Below, piece by piece: positions 20,143 to 28,924 of a stretch of 64,000 nucleotides of DNA. A model generated the notes under the pieces. It saw only the letters and a list, made by a program, of their open reading frames with translations. It was not told where the DNA came from and did no database searches. The translations under genes and the position numbers were made by a program. This DNA is from Paulinella micropora (Eukaryota > Cercozoa > Imbricatea > Euglyphida), in contig BJOX01000086.1 in assembly GCA_009731375.1 (NCBI GenBank), positions 862,387 to 926,386 on the forward strand. Reading direction: 5' to 3'. Numbering within the stretch: position 1 is the first letter of the stretch; every line of letters starts with the position of its first letter.

Positions 20143-23100
20143 TTACACCCGCCCATTAGCAAGGAAGCTGATAAAATTGGTGGTTTGCTGCGATTGCGTT
20201 GCTAGAAAAGCTGAAAGAGCATTATTTCCAGCACCGTGGGGCTGGTAGCACACATAGCACCTGCAGTTAGCAGGATGAGGCATGGCAGGAAATGCCCCTC
20301 TGCACCGCGGGCACGCACACCCGTCACCGTGCTGGAGGCAGACAAGGCACCTGCACGTGGGTGCATGCTGATAACGAAAGGGAGCGCGCTTCGGAGCGCA
20401 TTTGAAACACTTACATCCTTCACCATGCTTGGGCTCGACTTCATTTACCTCGCAATCAGGGCATTCACAGCCCTCACCATGCGCAAAGCATTCGGCGCAC
20501 TTACATCCTTGCCCATGACGCTGCACTCGCTGCGGCTGCTGGCTGCCCTTGCGCTGCTTGTGGCCCTTGCGCTGCTTGTGGCCCTTGCGCTGCTTGCGGC
20601 CCTTGCGACCCTTCGCAGGCTTCGGCTCCTCCTCCTCCTCCTCCTCCTCCTCCTCCTCCGACTCCGTCTCTGGCTTAGACTTTTTCTGCTGCGGTTGCTT
20701 CTTTTCTGGCTTCTTTGCTGCAGGCGTCGGCTTGTGCGTCGACGCAGGCGTCGGGACAGGCGGCGACTTTACTTCCATCACGTCGGCTTCCATGGCACGC
20801 ATGAAGGCACAGGGAGGACACTTGCAGCCAGGCTTGTGGTGCGAGTTGCCTCCGCCACCCTTCTTGCTAGGCTTGGTTGGTTTCGGAGTCGCTGTGGTTG
20901 GCTTCGGATTCGCTGGGCTTGGCTTGGGATGTGCTGGAGGACCCACATCCAACCATTTCAGTTTCCCATCCTGCAGTCAAAAAGAAAAGTGCTCACACAT
21001 ATTACTACTACACTCAACAGAAACGTACCGCATCCACACCGACGGGGATTGACACCGGTTGCTTTCCCGCAGGATGGTTCTTCCAAAATCCCGGCCCGTA
21101 ATCGGTCAATGGGAACATGCCGATGTAAAAATCTGCAACCAGTACCGGAATGGGAAACTTCCCCCCCTCTTTTTTCGTCGGCATGGTGAAGACCACATTC
21201 TCTCCTGAAAATTCTGCAGCATGATCAATCAAGCCGCCTCCTTGAGAAGCAGGAATGTTTCCTGCTAAAATTTGCTCGCGCTTGTTCATGTTCAGCTTCC
21301 ATATCTTGCGCTTGAGCCTCAACGTGTGGGTGCCGGGGTTCGCTGCAATGATTTTGAACTGTTCGGGATCCGTGACCTCGTCGAACTCTTCGCCGAAAAA
21401 TTCCAACCGTGGATTGTGATCCCCGTCAAACCCGTTCAAGCGGAGGCCACTGGAACCAATGAAATCTCCAAGCTTGCCCCCATTGATGGGCATTGCATAA
21501 ACCTTCACGCAATCCGCACCCAACTCCTTGCATTCGTCGCCAGCGATGGTTCGCATGTCTAACAGCCCCCACTTCCACTTTGGAAGCGTGGCGCTCCGCT
21601 TGGGCCTCGCGGAACTGCATAAAAAAATTATGCATTAATATTTGATTGAAGAAATGAACTTACCCGGGGGAGATGGCAGGGGATGCGCTGTCCGCTGCAC
21701 TAGTCTTGCGCGAAGGGCTGCACTTCTCTTGCCGCAGCCAGACAGCCTTCGGAAGTGGAACATCCGAAGGCCAAGCATTGTTACCAGCAAACAGATGGGG
21801 CTCAAACGCAGCAGAGATAAACTTCTTCACATACTCGTCAGAAACGTTGCCAGGATGGACATTCCAGTCCTTGGTGGTCGCGATCGGATCTATGTCTCCC
21901 TCCTCGCAGAAAACAAACTCAACAGATGGTTCAAACACACCCTCCGCCGTGATTTCCTCCACCTGGCGCGCAAGCATAACTGCACGTCGACCCATCGTGA
22001 AGGTATCTTCAGTCGCTTGCTTCTTCTCCAACCAGCGACCAGGCCTGCAGCAGTGCAAGCATTATTACAGCTTTCTATCACAGCTACGCCAGTAAGTACC
22101 CCAAGCACGCCAACCTCTCTGCACTACTACTAGGGCCTCGGGTCGTGAGCCAGCAATCCAGCGACTACCAGTCCACAAGCAGTGAAGGAATGCGTGCACA
22201 ATCTAGAAAAAAAAAAGTACCCCTATCTCTAATCCCAGATCACTCCAGTACTGCTTGATGAGCAGCGAAAAATAAATGACAGCATTGGTCATGGGGTCCG
22301 TGAACGCTAAGAGAAGCCTATCATCACATAGCACTGCTTTATTGTACCATTCATGAAAACAGCACGTACCCTTTCTGCAATTCAACTTTTTCCTCTTGCG
22401 AGGCATCCTGCGCGAACTTAACGTAGTACTTCTTGGTGTTGGGGATTGCCCAATACTTCAAGGCTGGCTTCGGATTGACTACGAGCTGAAGTATGCGCCT
22501 GGGCTGTTTAGGCGCGCCGGTGAGGGGCGGCGACACATCTTCACGCGCGGGGGAAGGCGGCGGCACATCTTTACCCGCGGGGGGAGGCGGCGGCACATCT
22601 TCACGCGCGGGGGGAGGCGGCGGCACATCTTTACGCGCGGGGGGAGGCGGCGGCACATCTTCTTCATTGAGACGCAGGACTGCGTTCTGTTGCAGCAGAC
22701 CTGACTTGGCAGCTTCGGAAAACTTGCTGATGTTCTGCAAGTCCTTCTGCAACTGCAGCTGCTGTTCCGCCGTCAGCTCAGTCCTTTCCTCCTCGCGGCC
22801 GTTGTGCTTCGACTCGCTGTCAGAACATTAAATAATAATATTGCAATGCAAATCAAAGTAGTAAACCTGTCATTGGGGTCGGAGTTGCCTTCTGCCGCAG
22901 CCGGGCTCTTGAGAAGAAGAAAAAGGAGAAGAAGAAGAAGGAGAAGAAGAAGAAGGAGGAGAAGAAGGAGGAGGAGAAGAAGGAAGAGAAGAAGGAGAAG
23001 AAGAAAAAAAAGAAGCATAGTTGTAGCAATACTATCAGCTGCATTAGTAGTTACTAGTAGTAGTAGTAGTAGTAGTAGTAGGAGGAGGAGGAGGAGGAGG

Positions 23101-23280
23101 AGGAGGTCTGGAGAAGAAGAAGAAGAAGAAGAAGAAGAAGAAGAAGAAGAAGAAGAAGAAGAAGAAGAGTAGTAGTGGTAGTAGTAGCAGCAGTAGCAGT
23201 AGTAGTAGTATTGGTAGTAGTAGAGGGAGGAGGAGGAGGAGGAGGAGGAAGAAGAAGAAGAAGAAGAAGAAGAAGAAGAA

Positions 23281-23331
<51 letters not shown>

Positions 23332-24230
23332 CAGCAGTAGCAGTAGTAGTAGTAGTAGTATTAGTAGTAGTAGAGGGAGGAGGAGGAGGAGAAGAAGATG
23401 AAGAAGAAGAAAGAAGAAGAAGAAGAAGAAGAAGAAGAAGAAGAAGAAGAAGAAGAAGAAGAAGAAGAAGAAGAAGAAGAAGAAGAAGAAGAAGAAGAAG
23501 AAGAAGAAGAAGAAGGAGAAGGAGAAGGAGGAAGAAGAAGAAAAAAAAGAAGAATGTATATAGTTGTAGTAAAACTAGCAGCTGCAGTGAGGAGGAGGAG
23601 AAGATGAAGAAGAAGAAAGCAAAAAAAAGAAATTCAATTACTACCCCTCGGCTTGTTTGCTGTTATTGTTAGCAGCTTGATCTGCCATCTCGTTTGCCAA
23701 GGCGCGCTTGGTTTGTTTTCTCTTTTTCTGTGCCGCCTGCAGACAATGTCATGTATGTGCATGGCATATGTATGTATCATTGATTTGCCAACCGGTTTGC
23801 GTTGCTTCTTTTTTGGAGGCGACTTAGAAGAAGGGCTTGCAGCTTCAGGCTCTTCTGCAGGTAGCGCAGTGTTTGCTGCAGGTGCTTTGCCCCTTCGAAC
23901 TCTGCGCCCTCTTGCAGACGGCAGATCTTGAAAGATCTCGTTCTTGGAGGCCAGAACAAATGTTTTCCCAGAAGGAACGTACGTGTGTACGACGTTATCT
24001 GGTACACTGTGCCATGCCTTGGCCTCTGCCTTGGGGGAAGGAAAATTCCAATACTTTGCAGTAACTTCTGGGGGGATAATGCAATCCTGCAAGTTTTTCC
24101 AATTCGGTTCGCCGTTGGTTTTCAAAAAAATGCGTTGCCCCTGATCGTCCCTCTCCACCCGAAAATTTTGCATGCTCGAGACAACATGCTTGTCTACTGA
24201 ATCGTCACCTTTGGGCTTTCCAGAACTCAT
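20143..24230 (-). CDS. Intact 7-exon gene, 936 aa, seven H-x3-C-x-C-x2-C motifs, unrecognised
   Basis: Exons in transcript order: 24230-23793, 23736-23645, 22905-22867, 22816-22370, 22044-21664, 21614-21029, 20970-20143. The sum is 2811 nt, 937 codons with no internal stop. Introns are 56, 739, 50, 325, 49 and 58 nt, all GT..AG, four of the six ending GCAG. The protein has an N-terminal part with AKYWNFPSPKAEAKAW, a Lys-rich linker, a proline repeat (about residues 242-290, DVPPPPPAxx five times), a large middle domain with FPIPVLVADFYIGMFPLTDY, then an acidic run and KQRKGH repeats. Seven H-x3-C-x-C-x2-C units follow, one at residues 706-715 and six at about 813-902 (for example HGEGCECPDC). 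They could each bind a zinc ion. No known family is recognised. It is divergent from the transposase-like gene, so it may be an accessory protein of the same element or a captured host gene. Confidence 0.8.
22510..22665 (-). repeat. 30-bp coding tandem repeat (proline-rich) in the 936-aa gene
   Basis: Five copies of a 30-bp unit on the minus strand encode DVPPPPPA plus two variable residues. The copies are nearly identical at the DNA level (gcggcggcacatcttcacgc on plus), which points to recent unit turnover. The reading frame is kept. Confidence 0.85.
22906..23644 (-). repeat. Compound GAA/GAG/GTA microsatellite filling intron 2 of the 936-aa gene
   Basis: The plus strand is made of runs of gaa, gga, gta and mixtures; on the gene strand this is a 700-nt pyrimidine-rich intron, ending in ttctcaagag. 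All long frames in it are repeat translations. Intron borders are fixed by the frame: exon 2 ends GG and exon 3 continues CCCGGCTGCG. Confidence 0.8.
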
Positions 24231-24300
24231 TTCTCAATTCACTAAGTGAGTGTTGGAGGGAAATTCGACTTGAACAAAAGACACACCGGTCGGAGGTGGA

Positions 24301-24324
24301 AAAAGTGGCTGAAATGCCACTTTT
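24301..24324. repeat. 9-bp hairpin upstream of the 936-aa gene
   Basis: aaaagtggc, tgaaat, gccactttt: perfect arms with a six-base loop, 71 bp upstream of the minus-strand ATG. Confidence 0.7.
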
Positions 24325-24406
24325 CCAGTGTGGATTTCCCTTTTTTTCCAACGTACAGGGGTGCACTCTCGTCGTCTTCAAGGCCACTACTTGTCTTCTG
24401 TGCTGT

Positions 24407-24485
24407 TTGACAGACGCCCTCGGTATGGTTGATATGATATGATGCTATATGACGTTTGATTTATGACATCTAGGGCGTCTGTCAA
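24407..24485. promoter_or_regulatory. Inverted repeat in the divergent intergenic region
   Basis: Arms ttgacagacgccct (24407-24420) and agggcgtctgtcaa (24472-24485) are perfectly complementary, with a 51-bp AT-rich spacer. It sits 177 bp from the minus-strand ATG and 117 bp from the plus-strand ATG, where a shared promoter or a protein-binding operator would be expected. Confidence 0.6.
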
Positions 24486-24601
24486 GTTTTTTGGACCTAG
24501 TTCTATCGGGAAAAAGTAAAAGTGCTGCACTTTGAAAAGGTCTCATGTTTTTCTTTTTTTTAAATGAAAACACGTTGCTCCACGACCACAGGCATGCTGG
24601 C

Positions 24602-26338
24602 ATGTCTTCCCCGACCCCTGTGAAGCCGCTGGCAGTGCCTAGCGCGGCAGCAATAAGGCTTGCAAGGGCCAAAGCTTCCAAGTATGCGAAATATTATTAT
24701 ATAATATACCACTGCTAGAATGGAGTTGGATATCAGCTCAACACTTGTTTCTCATGCCCTCACACTGTCGAACATGATTTTTTATGATAGAAAACATGAA
24801 TCCAACATATCAGGGCCTGCAGTATTTCCTGTTTGTGGCAGGCTAACTGGCTACGGTGGGCATGAAGTGCAGCACTCACCTGGTGATCTACTAGACACTA
24901 CTACGCTAGTTGATGATGAATCCGAGCATTCCTCATGTTCGTCAACAGCAACCGACAGCACTCTATTCATGCATGGCTGTAGCACGTCAGCTGGTTCATG
25001 TTCAGACTCAGGGTGTCAGTCTAGTCAGTCTGCGGGATCGCGATCGTTTCAAAGACAGGGTGGACACTCAAGAAAGCGTATCGACGAGAGAACCGTTTCC
25101 GAACAGCATGCCAAGAGGCTCAAGAAGAGTAGGGAGTACCAGGCATGTAAACGGTCAGCTGCAGTAGTGGAGGCTGAGTTTCCTAGTGATGAAGAGCTGC
25201 AGGCCATGTTGCTCTCTGCGCAAGGGCGACAGAGATTTCCCAAAACCAGCGCCCTCCTAGAAACTAACAAGGCTCAGGCTGCAGCTGCTTCTGCCATTGG
25301 TGACATTGTTGCTGAATTGTCGGCTCGTTCTGCACACAAGCAAACAATTATCGGCAAGCTGAGGGGCAAGATGTCGGCGAAGGAGTTCCAGTCCTTCTTT
25401 ACTTCCGTCAGTGAGAGGTATGCACGCAAAGCACTCGCTGTGCAGAAAAAAGTCCTGGAAGGACGTGCCAAAGGGGAAAAGCCTGATAAAGTCGACATTT
25501 TGGAACAGAAAAGAACGACTGATGAATCCCGCGAGGCTTTTTCTCAGTGGGAGAAGAAAGCGACTGCAAGGATTGTGTTGGAGAACATGGGCGCTAAGTC
25601 AGGGCGAGAAACTCTTTACTGGTATGGAACCACAGGTTCTTTCTACAAATCTTACCGCACTGAGCTTTTCCCCAATATCTACAAGGCCATGGTCGCTGAC
25701 GCAGGGTCTGTAGAGCGCCTGGTGTACGAACTGAAGGGCACCCAGTGGGTTGCTGGTTATGCAAGAGCCTACACGTGCGGCGGTCATTGTGGCAATGCAT
25801 GCAATCATTTTTACAGGCCGCGAAATGAAGCATCCTTGTACAAGATCCTGAAAGAGGATAATATTACCTTCCGCTGCATTACGAAGACCGTTCCCTGCCG
25901 GTGGCATGATAACTGGGAAAGTTGGAAAGCCGAGCTCAAGCGTGAACAGGCAAAGCCAGAGGGCAAGCAGGACCTGAAGCTGATCCAGCGACTGAAGGCG
26001 AAGGTAGTGAGTTGCCAACGACACGATGAGCAGTACCAGGCGCAGCGCAGGTCGATATTTCTTGCCTGTGCACATCGCAGCCGCTGAGTTTATGTGTTGC
26101 ATGCTACGCAGCTATATCCAGGCTAAGGTCGAGAGTTTGGAGGCTGGGTCCGGGGAGTGGGTCATTTACCAAGATTATTTATCTTGGTATTCTGAAACAG
26201 GCTGCAAGATGAATGATCTGCTCTTTACTGTAGTCACCCGCCGCGCCGACGGCCAGTTGCAATACGAGTACATCCACAACATCATGATGGTTGAGCACAC
26301 TGGCGCAACCACCCGTTACTGCTGGGACTATCATCTGA
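24602..26338 (+). CDS. Transposase-like gene, 3 exons, truncated at right junction
   Basis: Proposed exons 24602-24681, 24719-26050 and 26112 to about 26338. The first intron (37 nt, GTATGC..CTAG) joins KASK to MELDIS in frame; the second (61 nt, GTCGAT..GCAG) joins QAQR to SYIQAK and removes an apparent stop at 26085. The protein has a Ser-rich start, a basic segment (SRKRIDERTVSEQHAKRLKK), a long helical part, a Cys/His part (CGGHCGNACNHFYRP then TVPCRWHDNW) and, near the end, EWVIYQDYLSWYSETGCKMN and WDYHL. The last two look like the first strand and following helix of an RNase H-like (DDE-type) fold, with YQD carrying a candidate catalytic Asp. This assignment is inference. The C-terminal half is lost. 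Confidence 0.5.
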
Positions 26339-27729
26339 GGCATCGATCATATGCACGTCGGCATTCCGGGCGTTGTTTTTCAGTATATCCTGACGATCAT
26401 CGATCTCTTTTCAGGATTTCTTCCATTCATCCCCTGCATCTCTACCACAGCCGAAGAAACAGTTGAGATCATCCTCAACCGATGGGCATACATTTTTGGT
26501 TTTTTCCGGCGTCTATCTTCTCCGACTACCACAGCTCGTTTGTAGCTACATTAGCCAAACGCTTCTGCAGTGAGGCCGGCCTCGACTGGCTGACCACCGC
26601 ACCCTACTCACACCATCAACTCGGCTTCGTGGAATGCCGGCACAAGGCGATCCGCACCGCAATTCAATCTCTACCCAAGGCAGACAAATCGAACTGGCCT
26701 AGCATCATCGCGTCCCTCTCCTTCGCCCAGAACACCTATGTGTCCACGGCTACAGGTACAACCGCCTTTGAGGGTATGTTGGCACGCAAACCTCGGTGCA
26801 CACTGGACTTTTTCGATTCATCGGAGATCATTACTGCCCGCGCCTCCGCCTCAAGCGCCGCTCTCGACGCTTCCTCTACGCTTTCGCTTCAATCTTCAGA
26901 GCAGATCGAACTACTACGCTGCGCTCGCGCTGCAGTCACGGCGTATCAGCACGTACATAGACGTCTCTCGCGCCCGATCTGTTGCTCAGAAGAACAAGGG
27001 CCGCCGCAAAGCCGTTAAGGAGTGGAAGGTTGGCGACACCGTCACCGTCTACCGCCCTAAACCTCAAAGCAAGGCATCCCCGCCTCTTCTGTCCTTCAGT
27101 TCGACTGCCCCTACACGATTTTAGAGTAGGTCAACTCTAACTGCTTTAAGCTCCGCCACCTCAAGACCAATAGGATATTGAAACGGATCGACCGTTCACA
27201 CCTCTCTCCGTACACCGCCCCCACTGATGGCGTCGTCCCGCTCAACCCAGTCGCAGTGGACGACTATGATGACGACACTGTCAACTACACCACTGGTGAA
27301 GTCGTTGCTTTCATCGACCGTAACCAAGTCAAACTTGGCACTGTTTTGGACGAGGATCCGGAAGGCGAGGAGGATGACCTCGTGATCCACCAGCTTGGTA
27401 TCACTTCGGACACCAACCCTCTCTTCCGCCCCATCTACGAAGACACAAAGGACAAAGCTACCATTCACAGCTGGAGTAAACCCCTGGCTTTCTGGAAGCC
27501 CCTCCTCTTCAATATCACCAACGATCAAGTCGTTCATCGACACATCGCATGGCGTCCCTTCAAGAAGATCAAGGACAAAGGCCGGCTCTCCGCTAACGTT
27601 CTTAAGCGTCTTCGAGGTACCCTCATCACCGGCGAATCCTTCCCGCTTCATGTCTTCCAGAAGGGCAAGCAAGCTCAGTCCAGGAGTAGTCACCCCATAT
27701 CACTCTCAAGTGGGTTTTACCCATCGTAA
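26339..27729 (+). pseudogene. Gypsy-A integrase core and C-terminal domain
   Basis: It starts inside the catalytic core with GIDHMHVGIPGVVFQYILTI (first Asp), then FSDYHSSFVATLAKRF (second Asp) and LGFVECRHKAIRTAI (Glu). Frameshifts occur near 26515 and 27000, and a TAG near 27130 stands where Gypsy-B has Lys (ILEKLSNN). From 27178 an open frame gives a C-terminal domain (GEVVAFIDRNQVKLGTVLDE, then NDQVVHRHIAWRPFKKIKDK) that is also present in Gypsy-B. It is not a chromodomain that I recognise. The HHCC module is missing, having been lost at the 19384-26338 insertion. Confidence 0.85.
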
Positions 27730-28214
27730 TGGCTTCACCCGCCCCCCGCCCAGCGCTTTTCCCGCTTGAAGCGTCATCGTCCGTAGAAATATTACGCCAT
27801 GACCGGCGTACCCATGTAAGTCCTTGATCGCCTCTTGTGCCTGCAGGTCAACGATTATTCTCACCGAACTTGAACCCCTCATTGGTTATATCGGCACGGC
27901 ATACTTGGTGCTTCATTGGTTCATCTCGGCTTTGTGATCCCGGCCACCTAATTTTCTATGGCTCGACATCGCTTCCCGATATCATCGCTCGCTGCTGCGC
28001 CTCAATTGTCCCAGTCCCGCTGCAGATCATGGATATCTGGCCCCGGTTGATCATCATCCGCATTGCGCAAGTATAGACGCACCACTCTTCTACTCTCCAA
28101 TGATTTAAGAGATTCACCTCTCTTTTTCCTTTTTGACATTCTTTTTTTAGTAATGCAACATACTTCGTTCGTTAATCACTCATTCTGTACGCAACTCAAC
28201 TCAACCGTTAGGTC
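27730..28214 (+). other. Gypsy-A 3' untranslated part
   Basis: About 480 bp after the integrase stop with no coding frame supported. It leads to the poly-G tract. Confidence 0.5.
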
Positions 28215-28227
28215 TGGGGGGGGGGAG
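28215..28227 (+). other. Gypsy-A polypurine tract
   Basis: A run of 11 G followed by AG, immediately before the presumed 3' LTR, as expected for a plus-strand primer site. Confidence 0.55.
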
Positions 28228-28924
28228 CTATCAGACTGAGCACCTTAACGACCGGCCCGGGCCAAAACCTTTACCGCTGATAAGACACTCTCTTTGACCG
28301 GTTCATCAGATTCTCCTCTGCACGACGTTTCGACTTCACTAACTAGTTTTCAATTTCGTCCAGAAATGATTTCAAACGATCAGTTCAAAGTTCTTTTTAG
28401 CTATTGCCATTTTTCCTGTTCGTATTACCTTTTCCCCCGATTTCCCCGTGAAAACGCTTTACGGTAAATTTGTGGACAAGGACGGAAAACACGATATCTA
28501 ATTTATCTTCCGTTGCCAGTCATTTTCGCCTTGAGGCTTCCCAACTTATGATCAATTCAAGTTGTGGAATTTTCAAGTCCACTTGAACAACCCGACAACT
28601 ATCCGTTTATGACTGTTTACTTGAAGACTCGCGACACTATCCGTTTGAGAAAGGCAGACCCGGCTCAGTTGGCACAATTTACGTTCTACACTTGATCGTA
28701 TGTTGCACCCAAGCCTGCAATGAGTTCGAAATTATGTAAATAAACGAAGTGACCTCTCTACTATTTACTATCACTTGTATTTCACCTGCTCACTCAGAGT
28801 CAGGACTCAAAGCAGCCATAGTGTTCTTATTAAGAGTTCGTTGTATCTGCCTACTCGAAGAGTTGTATATATACAATCTCACACATCATCCATGGAAGTT
28901 ATGCAACTACTCAGAGTCACACTT
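28228..28924 (+). repeat. Gypsy-A 3' LTR, interrupted by repeat X
   Basis: Begins after the polypurine tract. Positions 28781-28885 match the 5' LTR remnant at 10677. The sequence diverges from the 5' copy about 40 bp before repeat X begins at 28925, so the end of the LTR is lost or displaced. Confidence 0.55.

Larger units (their letters stand above)
19384..26338. mobile_element. Inserted block: candidate DNA transposon with two divergent spliced genes
   Basis: The block replaces about 207 integrase codons of Gypsy-A: the same gypsy protein stops at 19383 and resumes near 26339, in the same orientation. Inside are subterminal tandem repeats with a perfect palindrome (19589-20029), an intact seven-exon gene on minus (20143-24230), a 370-bp divergent intergenic region with an inverted repeat, and a spliced transposase-like gene on plus, cut at the right junction. 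No terminal inverted repeats or target duplication are visible, and the right end is missing because the transposase-like frame is truncated. A rearranged fragment of host DNA is the alternative. Confidence 0.55.
10677..28924 (+). mobile_element. Gypsy-A: Ty3/gypsy-like element split by a 6.95-kb insertion
   Basis: Plus-strand order: partial 5' LTR, gag, gag/protease ORF, an unrecognised ORF region, RT, RNase H, then (after the 19384-26338 block) integrase and a C-terminal domain, a poly-G polypurine tract and a 3' LTR. About 104 bp near 10677-10780 match 28781-28885, which ties the two ends together. Comparison with Gypsy-B shows that about 207 codons of the integrase N-terminus are missing at the insertion point. 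Frameshifts and stops make it non-autonomous. Confidence 0.85.

Noticed and set aside
20236-21189. 317-codon plus-strand frame
   Set aside because: Antisense of exons 6 and 7 of the 936-aa gene, whose exon phases and conserved Cys/His spacing support the minus strand.
22804-23672. Arg/Lys/Glu/Val-rich plus-strand frames
   Set aside because: Repeat translations within intron 2 of the minus-strand gene.
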